DNA of 9,499 nucleotides from G039029935 sp039029935 (GTDB taxonomy: Bacteria; Chloroflexota; Anaerolineae; Caldilineales; Caldilineaceae). The position numbers and the translations under genes were made by a program. This document shows positions 1 through 6,303 of the stretch, piece by piece. Where the stretch lies: NCBI GenBank assembly GCA_039029935.1, contig JBCCFC010000460.1:1-9499 (forward strand), in the 5' to 3' direction. The notes beneath the pieces were generated by a model that ran no database searches, was not told where the DNA came from, and saw only the letters and a program-made list of their open reading frames with translations. How positions within the stretch are numbered: the stretch's first letter is position 1; the number at the start of each line of letters is the position of its first letter.

Positions 1-181
1 CCCCCCCCCCCGCCCCCTTCTTATTGCACAAACCTGTCATTCATTGTAAGGATGCCATCGGAACCTACAATTATGTGAGATTCGTTGTAGAAACGCTATC
101 GGCAATTTGTCTAACATCATCGTTCACCATCTACGTCTTTCGCCCATCATTGTCCTTTCATCACACGCACACTATCTAGCC

Positions 182-209
182 AAGACAAACAATTTAACAT
201 AATTATAAA
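182..209 (+). promoter_or_regulatory. Weak sigma70-type promoter candidate for the secreted-protein gene
   Basis: AAGACA (182-187, 4/6 to TTGACA), a 16-base spacer and TATAAA (204-209, 5/6 to TATAAT) lie in an AT-rich stretch about 75 bases before the start at 285. The match is modest and the region is AT-rich, so chance is a real possibility. Confidence 0.3.
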
Positions 210-271
210 GCTATCAAGTGTTTTCACGGTTCCTTTCATTGCAGACATACCTTTATTCACTCAGACATGTT

Positions 272-278
272 AAGGGAG
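272..278 (+). promoter_or_regulatory. Ribosome-binding site deciding the start at 285
   Basis: AAGGGAG lies six bases before ATG 285. The upstream in-frame ATG at 267 overlaps the region just 5' of this site and has no comparable site of its own, so translation most likely begins at 285. Confidence 0.7.
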
Positions 279-284
279 ACTTGC

Positions 285-3200
285 ATGAAACTGTCTACAT
301 ATTTGGATTGCAACCAGAAGCCAATCGCACCAGCACAATTACGCATGGCAAAGCTGATTGCGCTGGTTGCTAGTGTGCTGTGGCTCATGATTCTAACAAA
401 TACCAACCTCTATGCGGCTTATCCATTGCCAGTTGGCCCAGATTTTCAAGTTCACCTTGAGGGGGGGGACGACCAGACAGCGCCAGATGTTGCCAAAAAC
501 GATGATGGTGCATCGGTTGTGGTTTGGCATCATGGCGAAGTTTCACAAAGTATCATCGCACAGCGCTATGATAAGTTTGGGATTCGTGTGGGCGATGCAA
601 TCACCGTAACAACGGATATTACAAGTACAACAGGTGTTACGATTACTCTGTCAAACCCAAAGGTTGCGATAGACATCACAGGAAATTTTGTGATTGTATG
701 GCAACGCTCAACTGAGGTTGGGGGTGATACGGACCATGATATCTTAGCGCAACGATATAATGCTACAGGGGTTGAGCAAGGGAGTGTCATTTCTGTTGCT
801 ACTGAAAATAGTAACGAGCGAAACCCCGATGTCGCAATGGATGGCGATGGCAATTTTGTGGTTGTCTTTGAATGGCAGATTGGATTCGCTCCGCCATTTA
901 TTTTTATGCGTCGCTTTTTTGCAGATGGCGCATGGGATAGCGAAGGACCTGTCGCACCAAGCGCAACCGCTGTCCAGTCTGCGCCCAGCGTCGATATGAA
1001 TAATGAGGGTAACTTTGTTGTTGCGTATCAACACGAGGACAGTGCTGTGCCCCTCGATGCCGTTGTCGTAAGGCGTTTCATTAGCCCTACCGTACAGACA
1101 GGTACACCTGTAACACACACCATCACGACATCCACGTCTTCTCCAGATGTTGGCATGGCGGACGATGGCCGTTATGTCTTGGCTTGGAGAGACTCTGTTG
1201 GTGGTACAGATACAATCATCGCACAACGGTACGATAATGTGGGGGCAACAAATGGTATGACCATGACGGTGAGTGATAGTGCTGGCGACAGCCCTGCAAT
1301 CGCCGTGCAGCCAGACGGCCCGTTTGTCATCACATGGCGTACCTCTGGTGATGACATTGTAGGCAAACGCTATGATGCCGATGGGAATTTACTACGCACC
1401 TATGATCCCATCCAAATTAATACAACAGTCGATAATGCTGCCCCTGCGGTTGCTGTTGATGCCTGTGGTGATTTTCTTGTCGCTTGGGAAGGAAGAACCT
1501 TTCCGGGCAGCGATGATCGTCTTGATGTCTATGCGCGGCTCTATGCCAGCCCCAAACTAACCATCACCAAAGAGGTGACACCGATAGGCACGATTGAGGC
1601 AAGCACACAACTGACCTACACGATTCGTGTCAGCAATACGGGCGCATATACAGCGGCCTCCCCCGCTATCCATGACACGTTGGATGCTTATGTCATTCTG
1701 CAAGATATCATATCTGATACAGGAACATCTCCAAACTTATTAAGCCTCGGAGCCTTAGTCCCAACAACACTTACGCTGGAGGTGGACGAAATTGCCCCCA
1801 ACTCATCTATCACCATTACGGCAGTCGCCAATGTACTGTCATTTGTCAATCCTGGACAGACCATTACCAACACGGCTGTGCTGACACATACAAGCCTATC
1901 CAACCCACTCACCGCCACTGTGACCAATACAATAGAACTGTTGCCAGCAATTTCCATTGATGATGTGACTGTCAATGAGGATGCGGGTGTGATGACCTTT
2001 ACGGTTTCGCTTGACAAAGTTTCGACACTGGACGTGGATGTTATCTATAAAACCACGAATAATACAGCAATGGCAAGTAGCGATTATGAAGCTCGTTCTG
2101 GGTCTGCGTTTATCCCCGCAGGATCACTCACAGCACCCATTGGCATACCGATCATTGATGATGAACTTGATGAGGCGACAGAGACATTCTTTATTGATTT
2201 ATCATCCCCCTTGTACGCCACGATTGCAGATAATCAAGGGGTAGGGACTATCCTCGACAATGATGAAACTGTGCTCCCTTGTATTCGTATCAATGATGTA
2301 TCTGCGGTCGAGACAGCGGGTGCGTTGGTCTTCACGGTCAGTCTATCAGAATCACCCCAGCGTACAATCAGCGTTGGCTATGCAACAGCCGATATCTCTG
2401 CCCTTGCCCCAGACAATTATACCGCCCAAACAGGGACACTGACCTTTGGTCCTGGGCAAACACAGCAAAGCATCTCGATTGAAATTAAAAATTTGGCTAT
2501 CATTCAGGGCAACCGCACATTCCAAGTAAGTTTGAGTGGTGCAGCCAACGCAACTATCTGTGACGGTACGGGCATCGGCACAATCATTGACACAACGCCA
2601 ACCAATACACCGACCGTGACTCCGACACCATTGCCAACAGATACGGCTACACCAGTGCCAACGAATACAGCTACAACAGTGCCAACGAATACAGCTACAC
2701 CAGTGCCAACGAATACAGCTACACCAGTGCCAACGAATACAGCTACACCAGTGCCAACGAATACAGCTACACCAGTGCCAACGGATACAGCTACGCCAGT
2801 GCCAACGGATACGGCTACACCAGTGCCAACAGATATGGCGACACCAGTGCCAACGGATACGGCTACACCAGTGCCAACAGATGCGGCTACACCAGTGCCA
2901 ACAGATATGGCTACACCAGTGCCAACAGATGCGGCTACACCAGTGCCAACAAATACATCAGCACCAACACCAACGCCGTCTCCAACACCGTCTCCAACAC
3001 CGTTTGGAACGCCGTCATTCTTTGTGGAGACAGACCCGAACCAGCCAAGTGTCTCGTATACAGGTACAGTAGAGGAAGATAGTGTCACCCCTGGTGACAT
3101 CGTTCACTTTATTCTGGTTTATGAAAATACGGGACCAGACACACTCATCAATACGTTGATCGACGCCTTTGTCCCCAACGACACAACCTTTGTGGCGGAG

Positions 3201-3647
3201 GGAAGTGGCTTACCACCAAGTGTTTCCGCTGCTGGTGGTGTGCAATCCGTTCAGCAACCAGCCCAGCAACCAGAGGGTACGGTGTGGGAGTTACCAGATG
3301 GTGGTCCATGCCCCACAGGGTATCCCCAAGGCGCAGAGTGTCGCTTCCGCATTGGCACACTAGAGCCTGGGACACGGGGCAGCTTACTTTACAATGCGCG
3401 TGTGGATGATGATGCGCCCACTGGTACGATCATTATCTTAGACTCAATCTTGCGGGCTGAGAACCCAGCAGGGAACTTCCGAATTGAGCTAGTGTTAGAT
3501 ACGGAAAACTTTAAATCTGTCAGCATCGTCAGCCCACCGCAGCCTGTGGGGGCGACACCCAATGAGCCAGGCATTCCAACTGCCTTGGAGGAAATGCCTG
3601 AACCTTCACTGCTCCAACATCTGTTTTTGCCTTGGGTCAGCCGTTAA
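285..3647 (+). CDS. Large secreted multidomain protein: propeller repeats, DUF11, two Calx-beta domains, TP-rich linker, LPxxxR-type tail
   Basis: This 1120-residue protein is probably exported and surface-associated or adhesive. Its exact function is unknown. From ATG 285, a basic N-terminus and a hydrophobic stretch (about 22-44) form a signal peptide, likely cut near NLYA/AYP. Residues ~67-424 hold seven repeats of 42-56 residues, each with P-x-V-A, G-x-F-V-V-x-W and often A-Q-R-Y-D, as expected for a seven-bladed beta-propeller. A DUF11-type domain follows (~424-550, starting LTITKEVTP). Two Calx-beta domains lie at ~555-660 and ~665-770; the first has an acidic DDELDEATETF calcium-type motif. 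A Thr/Pro linker (~773-907) contains 13 octapeptides. A second DUF11-like domain (~925-1085) precedes the final LFLPWVSR, which resembles the end of the secreted protein at 6304-9351. Linkers of this kind are typical of Chloroflexota exported proteins. Domain names come from sequence pattern memory, not a profile search. Confidence 0.88.
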   Translation: MKLSTYLDCNQKPIAPAQLRMAKLIALVASVLWLMILTNTNLYAAYPLPVGPDFQVHLEGGDDQTAPDVAKNDDGASVVVWHHGEVSQSIIAQRYDKFGIRVGDAITVTTDITSTTGVTITLSNPKVAIDITGNFVIVWQRSTEVGGDTDHDILAQRYNATGVEQGSVISVATENSNERNPDVAMDGDGNFVVVFEWQIGFAPPFIFMRRFFADGAWDSEGPVAPSATAVQSAPSVDMNNEGNFVVAYQHEDSAVPLDAVVVRRFISPTVQTGTPVTHTITTSTSSPDVGMADDGRYVLAWRDSVGGTDTIIAQRYDNVGATNGMTMTVSDSAGDSPAIAVQPDGPFVITWRTSGDDIVGKRYDADGNLLRTYDPIQINTTVDNAAPAVAVDACGDFLVAWEGRTFPGSDDRLDVYARLYASPKLTITKEVTPIGTIEASTQLTYTIRVSNTGAYTAASPAIHDTLDAYVILQDIISDTGTSPNLLSLGALVPTTLTLEVDEIAPNSSITITAVANVLSFVNPGQTITNTAVLTHTSLSNPLTATVTNTIELLPAISIDDVTVNEDAGVMTFTVSLDKVSTLDVDVIYKTTNNTAMASSDYEARSGSAFIPAGSLTAPIGIPIIDDELDEATETFFIDLSSPLYATIADNQGVGTILDNDETVLPCIRINDVSAVETAGALVFTVSLSESPQRTISVGYATADISALAPDNYTAQTGTLTFGPGQTQQSISIEIKNLAIIQGNRTFQVSLSGAANATICDGTGIGTIIDTTPTNTPTVTPTPLPTDTATPVPTNTATTVPTNTATPVPTNTATPVPTNTATPVPTNTATPVPTDTATPVPTDTATPVPTDMATPVPTDTATPVPTDAATPVPTDMATPVPTDAATPVPTNTSAPTPTPSPTPSPTPFGTPSFFVETDPNQPSVSYTGTVEEDSVTPGDIVHFILVYENTGPDTLINTLIDAFVPNDTTFVAEGSGLPPSVSAAGGVQSVQQPAQQPEGTVWELPDGGPCPTGYPQGAECRFRIGTLEPGTRGSLLYNARVDDDAPTGTIIILDSILRAENPAGNFRIELVLDTENFKSVSIVSPPQPVGATPNEPGIPTALEEMPEPSLLQHLFLPWVSR
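2637..2948 (+). repeat. 13 tandem 24-bp units encoding T(N/D)xATPVP
   Basis: Thirteen in-frame 24-base units encode octapeptides such as TNTATPVP, TDTATPVP, TDMATPVP and TDAATPVP, with one TNTATTVP variant. The five units from 2661 to 2780 encode TNTAT(P/T)VP and are nearly identical in DNA, suggesting recent expansion by slippage or unequal exchange. The later units differ more. The array forms a flexible, Thr-rich spacer between the Calx-beta and C-terminal domains. It is not a CRISPR: it has no spacers and lies wholly within a coding frame. Confidence 0.95.
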
Positions 3648-3654
3648 TGAGAGT

Positions 3655-3736
3655 GAAAGTGGCATGAGCATCTTTGCCCGTTGTTGCAAACTTCGGACTG
3701 TCGTCCGATACGAGCAAGGATGTCTATGCCACTTTC
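3655..3736. repeat. Long imperfect palindrome (structured element) after the secreted-protein gene
   Basis: Bases 3655-3681 pair with 3710-3736: 27 positions with only two mismatches (3667/3724 and 3678/3713) and three G-U pairs if transcribed. The outer 11 bases (GAAAGTGGCAT with ATGCCACTTTC) are a perfect inverted repeat. The 28-base loop contains a second hairpin, TCGGAC-TGTC-GTCCGA (3693-3708). It starts seven bases after the stop codon. There is no T-run on its 3' side, so it is not a classical Rho-independent terminator. Possible roles are an mRNA 3'-end stabiliser, a non-autonomous mobile palindrome, or a structured RNA. Its arms resemble those of the hairpin at 4850-4899. Confidence 0.8.
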
Positions 3737-3761
3737 TGGACCCCACTCAGATTCTTGTCAA

Positions 3762-3790
3762 TTGCCATGATGTCCAGCGTCACCTATAAT
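3762..3790 (+). promoter_or_regulatory. Near-consensus sigma70 promoter for the PfkB kinase gene
   Basis: TTGCCA (3762-3767, 5/6 to TTGACA), exactly 17 bases, then a perfect TATAAT (3785-3790). Transcription would begin near 3797, giving a leader of about 80 bases before ATG 3876. The upstream ATG at 3789 sits inside the -10 box, so it cannot be the start of a message made from this promoter. Confidence 0.75.
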
Positions 3791-3863
3791 GGGCTGCATT
3801 TATGCTATTGAATTGGACGGCGTATCCATTTCTCCTGCCAACGCAAGAAAGAGCGATACGCTC

Positions 3864-3869
3864 AAAGGA
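3864..3869 (+). promoter_or_regulatory. Ribosome-binding site deciding the kinase start
   Basis: AAAGGA lies six bases before ATG 3876 (a second in-frame ATG follows at 3879). Together with the promoter at 3762-3790, this rules in favour of 3876 over the longer frame from 3789. Confidence 0.7.
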
Positions 3870-3875
3870 CAGGTG

Positions 3876-4853
3876 ATGATGATTGCGGAAGCGACAAAAT
3901 TGGAAGTGGGTGTAGGGCAAGCAGATGTCATGGGTATCGGCATCTCAACAGTCGATTATCTGTTTACTGTGCCACAGATGCCAGTATATGGTGGGCGGAT
4001 TGTGGCGGATAACTATCTCAAACAGGGTGGCGGGCTGGTCGCAACGGCGTTGGTTGCATTGGCACGGCTGGGGGCATCCTGTGCGATGATTGGACGGATT
4101 GCAGACGATGAGGAGGGCAAGTATATCCATGCACAACTGGCGAAAGAGGGTGTTGATACCAGCTTGATGATACGTGAGGTTGGCACATGCTCTCATGTCG
4201 CTGTCGTTCTTGTGGATCAAAAAACGGGTGAGCGCAGTTTTGTGCCTCGTGTAACTGACATTTCACCCTTAGAGATAGATGAACTGCCTCGTCATGCCAT
4301 CGAGTCTGCCAAAGTGCTATTTGTTGACAACATCAACGAGGTCACACTGCAAGCGGCACAGTGGGCCAGAGACGCGGGCGTTTGCACCGTGCTGGACCCA
4401 TCACCACCCTTTGAAGTCATTCAAGACTTGCTGCCCTTGATTGATGTGCCGATTGTACCAGAGAAGTTTGCCCACGCATGGATGCCCGATGCCCTAAAGG
4501 ATGAAGCGGTCTGCAAAATGGCCGAGGAACTCTATGACCTGGGCGCAAAGATTGCGGTTGTGACCTGTGGTGATCAGGGCTGTGTGGTGCGCTGGGAGAA
4601 GGGGTTATTCCGCTTTTCGGCATTCCCGATTGATGTCGTAGACACGACGGGGGCGGGTGATGCCTTTCACGGGGCCTTTATCTATGGACTGTTGCAAGAA
4701 TGGTCTGTCGAAGAAGTTGTTCGTTTTGCCTCGGCGGTGGGGACGCTCAATTGTCGATATTTGGGCGGGCGGACGGGGTTGCCCACGCGAGATGAGGTGG
4801 ATGCCTTTATTGCGGACCATGAGGGGCTGTTTGTGGCGACGCTGATAAAGTAA
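3876..4853 (+). CDS. PfkB-family sugar kinase (ribokinase-like; resembles the YihV branch)
   Basis: This predicted cytoplasmic kinase transfers phosphate from ATP to a sugar or sugar-like substrate. From ATG 3876 it has 325 residues, normal for the family. The N-terminus has the usual G-x-x-x-x-D pattern (GIGISTVDYLF). Residues 51-66 hold the first PfkB signature (GGGLVATALVALARLG), with Ala-Thr where many ribokinases have Asn. VPEKFA (194-199) occupies the position of the NxxE region. TCGDQG (230-235) and DTTGAGDAFHGAF (256-268) form the nucleotide and anion-hole region, with Asp262 the expected catalytic base. RFASAVGTL, LGGRTGLP and the missing Asn recall, from memory, sulfofructose kinase YihV and its relatives, but no sulfosugar genes are visible here. 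Substrate is therefore unassigned. The gene has its own promoter and is convergent with the transporter gene. Confidence 0.92.
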   Translation: MMIAEATKLEVGVGQADVMGIGISTVDYLFTVPQMPVYGGRIVADNYLKQGGGLVATALVALARLGASCAMIGRIADDEEGKYIHAQLAKEGVDTSLMIREVGTCSHVAVVLVDQKTGERSFVPRVTDISPLEIDELPRHAIESAKVLFVDNINEVTLQAAQWARDAGVCTVLDPSPPFEVIQDLLPLIDVPIVPEKFAHAWMPDALKDEAVCKMAEELYDLGAKIAVVTCGDQGCVVRWEKGLFRFSAFPIDVVDTTGAGDAFHGAFIYGLLQEWSVEEVVRFASAVGTLNCRYLGGRTGLPTRDEVDAFIADHEGLFVATLIK

Positions 4854-4904
4854 CACAGGCATCCTGCCTGTCACGCTACAGGCAGGATACCTGTGTTACT
4901 TTTT
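4850..4904. terminator. Shared hairpin terminator between convergent kinase and transporter genes
   Basis: 4850-4871 pairs with 4878-4899 at 21 of 22 positions (mismatch 4860/4889) around a six-base loop, followed by five T (4900-4904) on the + strand. On the - strand the hairpin is followed by TTTATC, so it probably works better rightward. Both stop codons lie in the stem: TAA of the kinase at 4851-4853 in the left arm and TAA of the transporter at 4896-4898 in the right arm. Each arm can also fold alone: ACAGGCA-TCC-TGCCTGT at 4855-4871, and a similar hairpin at 4878-4894. Confidence 0.85.
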
Positions 4905-6203
4905 GACAGGTTTTTTAAAAAACAGATTTGCCACCCCCAACACAAAGGGCAAAATCGCCAGTAGCACCAATGCTAGGTTATAGCTACCCAGCGCATCCTT
5001 GGCGATCCCCAGTGGCACAGGGCCAATCGCATTGCTGATAAACAGAATCGTGGTCGCCACCCCCGTGATGCTGCCCATATGCTCGCGGCCAAAGTAGTTG
5101 GCCCAGATGACGCCTTGGACGACAACGTTCATACCGATGCTGATGCCTAGACCAATGCCATAAAGCATGGCGGCGGTTGCACCCGTCAACGATTGGACAA
5201 TGAGCATGGCGACGGTGAGCAAGAAGAGCGATGTACTCAGCAGCAAGCGAGCAGGGATTCTATCGACCAAGATGCCACTACCAAGATTCACTACCGCCAT
5301 TGCAATGGAGATGGGTACAAAGACAAAGGCAGCGGTTTGTGCAGACAGACCAATATCGGCAAAGATACCAACGATATGAAAGAGTAGTCCTGTAATCAAC
5401 ATGCCAGAGATGGCGACACCGAGTGATACTGCCCAGAATGCGGGTGTACGGGTGGCTTCAGGCATGGTCCAGTTCTCCTCAACGAGCTGTGACGAGTTGG
5501 CCTCATCGCTCTCGCTTGCAACCTGCCTCCCGGCAACCTGCTTTAACCCGCCGTCCGGTTCCAGCCCATAATCTTCAGGCTTACTACGAAATAAGAGCAA
5601 GGCAACGGGCAACATAATCACAAAAAAGGCGATCCCTTGCCAAATGTAGGCCCATCGCCAGCCCTGCCATTCAACAAGTTGATGCACAATGTTGGGGAAG
5701 ACACCAAAGCCAATCAGCCCAAACATCATACCGCTGATGCCCATGACCGTACCGCGTCGCTCGATCCACCACTGGTTGATTACATTCTGGCTGCTGAGGG
5801 TCAACCCGCCATGTGCAAAGAGCCGCAGCAGGATAAACCCGATGGTGAGCATGACGACGTTTTGTACCCAGTTCATGTAGATGCAACTGAAGCCAGCGAT
5901 GACGGCTACGCAGGTGGCAACGGTTCGTGTCCCATAACGGTCGATGAGCCGTCCTAACGTTGGTAGAGCCAGCCCGCCAACAATGGTGCCGATGGCGTAG
6001 AGGATGCTGACCAATGAACGCGAGATACCCAACTCGGCAATCATCGGCTCGATGAGGACCGAGACGACGTACGTTTGACCTGGGCTGGTCATGACGATGG
6101 CGACGGCTCCGGCAATGAGGCTGATCCAGCCATAGAAAAATGGAAAACTTGTAACCCATTGATTGTTGAGCAATGGTTGGTTTGGTGTGGTTTCTTTCTG
6201 CAA
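4896..6203 (-). CDS. MFS transporter, monocarboxylate/YcxA-like
   Basis: This is an inner-membrane secondary transporter, probably for a small organic anion, although the substrate cannot be read from sequence. With TTG at 6203 as start it has 435 residues. It has about twelve hydrophobic segments in two halves, split by a polar linker (~206-252). The FFYGW start, the motif-A-like GRLIDRYGTR (84-93), QWWIERRGTVMGISG after helix 4-5, and RSKPEDYGLEPDG opening the linker are typical of the oxalate/formate and monocarboxylate-type MFS branch. GILVDR in the second half is the weaker motif-A copy. The start choice rests on AGGAG six bases before TTG. The longer frame to 6284 would have to be translated through a terminator hairpin. 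The stop codon lies within the convergent hairpin at 4850-4899. Confidence 0.9.
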   Translation of the reverse strand: MQKETTPNQPLLNNQWVTSFPFFYGWISLIAGAVAIVMTSPGQTYVVSVLIEPMIAELGISRSLVSILYAIGTIVGGLALPTLGRLIDRYGTRTVATCVAVIAGFSCIYMNWVQNVVMLTIGFILLRLFAHGGLTLSSQNVINQWWIERRGTVMGISGMMFGLIGFGVFPNIVHQLVEWQGWRWAYIWQGIAFFVIMLPVALLLFRSKPEDYGLEPDGGLKQVAGRQVASESDEANSSQLVEENWTMPEATRTPAFWAVSLGVAISGMLITGLLFHIVGIFADIGLSAQTAAFVFVPISIAMAVVNLGSGILVDRIPARLLLSTSLFLLTVAMLIVQSLTGATAAMLYGIGLGISIGMNVVVQGVIWANYFGREHMGSITGVATTILFISNAIGPVPLGIAKDALGSYNLALVLLAILPFVLGVANLFFKKPVKK

Positions 6204-6209
6204 AATATT

Positions 6210-6214
6210 CTCCT
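6210..6214 (-). promoter_or_regulatory. Ribosome-binding site supporting a TTG start
   Basis: On the - strand AGGAG (6214 to 6210) is followed by six bases and TTG (6203-6201). No ATG occurs at a suitable distance: the only in-frame ATGs upstream (6245 and 6284) lie in or before the terminator hairpin. Confidence 0.65.
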
Positions 6215-6223
6215 GTAGGATGC

Positions 6224-6252
6224 AATAAAAAAAGGGTCCAATCATCTTGCAA
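6224..6252 (-). promoter_or_regulatory. Speculative promoter for the transporter gene, overlapping a terminator
   Basis: On the - strand TTGCAA (6252-6247, 4/6), 17 bases, then TTTATT (6229-6224, 4/6) would start transcription near 6216, just before the ribosome-binding site. The match is weak and lies inside the terminator of the upstream gene. It is listed because only about 100 bases separate the two genes and no better promoter is visible between them. Confidence 0.25.
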
Positions 6253-6269
6253 GACGATTGGACCCTTTT
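6227..6269 (-). terminator. Rho-independent terminator of the CARDB/cysteine-peptidase-like gene
   Basis: 6230-6249 pairs with 6250-6269. All positions match except 6244/6255, and the turn falls at the central CTTGCAAG. Read on the - strand, the GC-rich base GGGTCC/GGACCC is followed by seven T (6233-6227), the classical layout. It sits 35 bases after the TAG stop at 6304. Its T-rich opposite flank (TTTT at 6266-6269) is part of the stem, so activity in the + direction should be weaker. Confidence 0.9.
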
Positions 6270-6303
6270 AGGGTAACACAACAATGGCTACCCGCTCAAA
6301 TTG

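Larger units (their letters stand above)
1..284. other. Non-coding left end, begins with a poly-C run
   Basis: I see no credible gene in this stretch. The first 17 bases are almost pure C (one G), which looks like a contig-end artefact or low-complexity tract. The rest is AT-rich and reads as the upstream region of the large secreted-protein gene that starts at 285. It contains only a weak promoter candidate and the ribosome-binding site described separately. No tRNA or other RNA gene was recognised by eye. Confidence 0.6.

Noticed and set aside
744..1226. 160-residue antisense frame
   Set aside because: It lies opposite the well-supported propeller repeats and has no recognisable features.
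2637..2948. Possible CRISPR array
   Set aside because: The units are contiguous with no spacers and stay in frame within a coding sequence.
2504..3100. 198-residue antisense frame rich in VGTGVAV repeats
   Set aside because: It is the reverse-strand shadow of the 24-bp repeat array in the secreted-protein gene. It has no ribosome-binding site or recognisable domain.
3655..3736. Rho-independent terminator after the secreted-protein gene
   Set aside because: The stem is strong, but there is no T-tract on its 3' side and the loop is long, so I describe it as a palindromic element instead.
3562..3789. 75-residue + frame bridging the end of the secreted-protein gene and the palindrome
   Set aside because: It overlaps the C-terminus of the real gene out of frame, and runs through the palindrome and promoter.
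5671..6252. 193-residue - strand frame overlapping the transporter
   Set aside because: It is His/Arg-rich out-of-frame translation of the MFS gene, whose own frame has clear family motifs.
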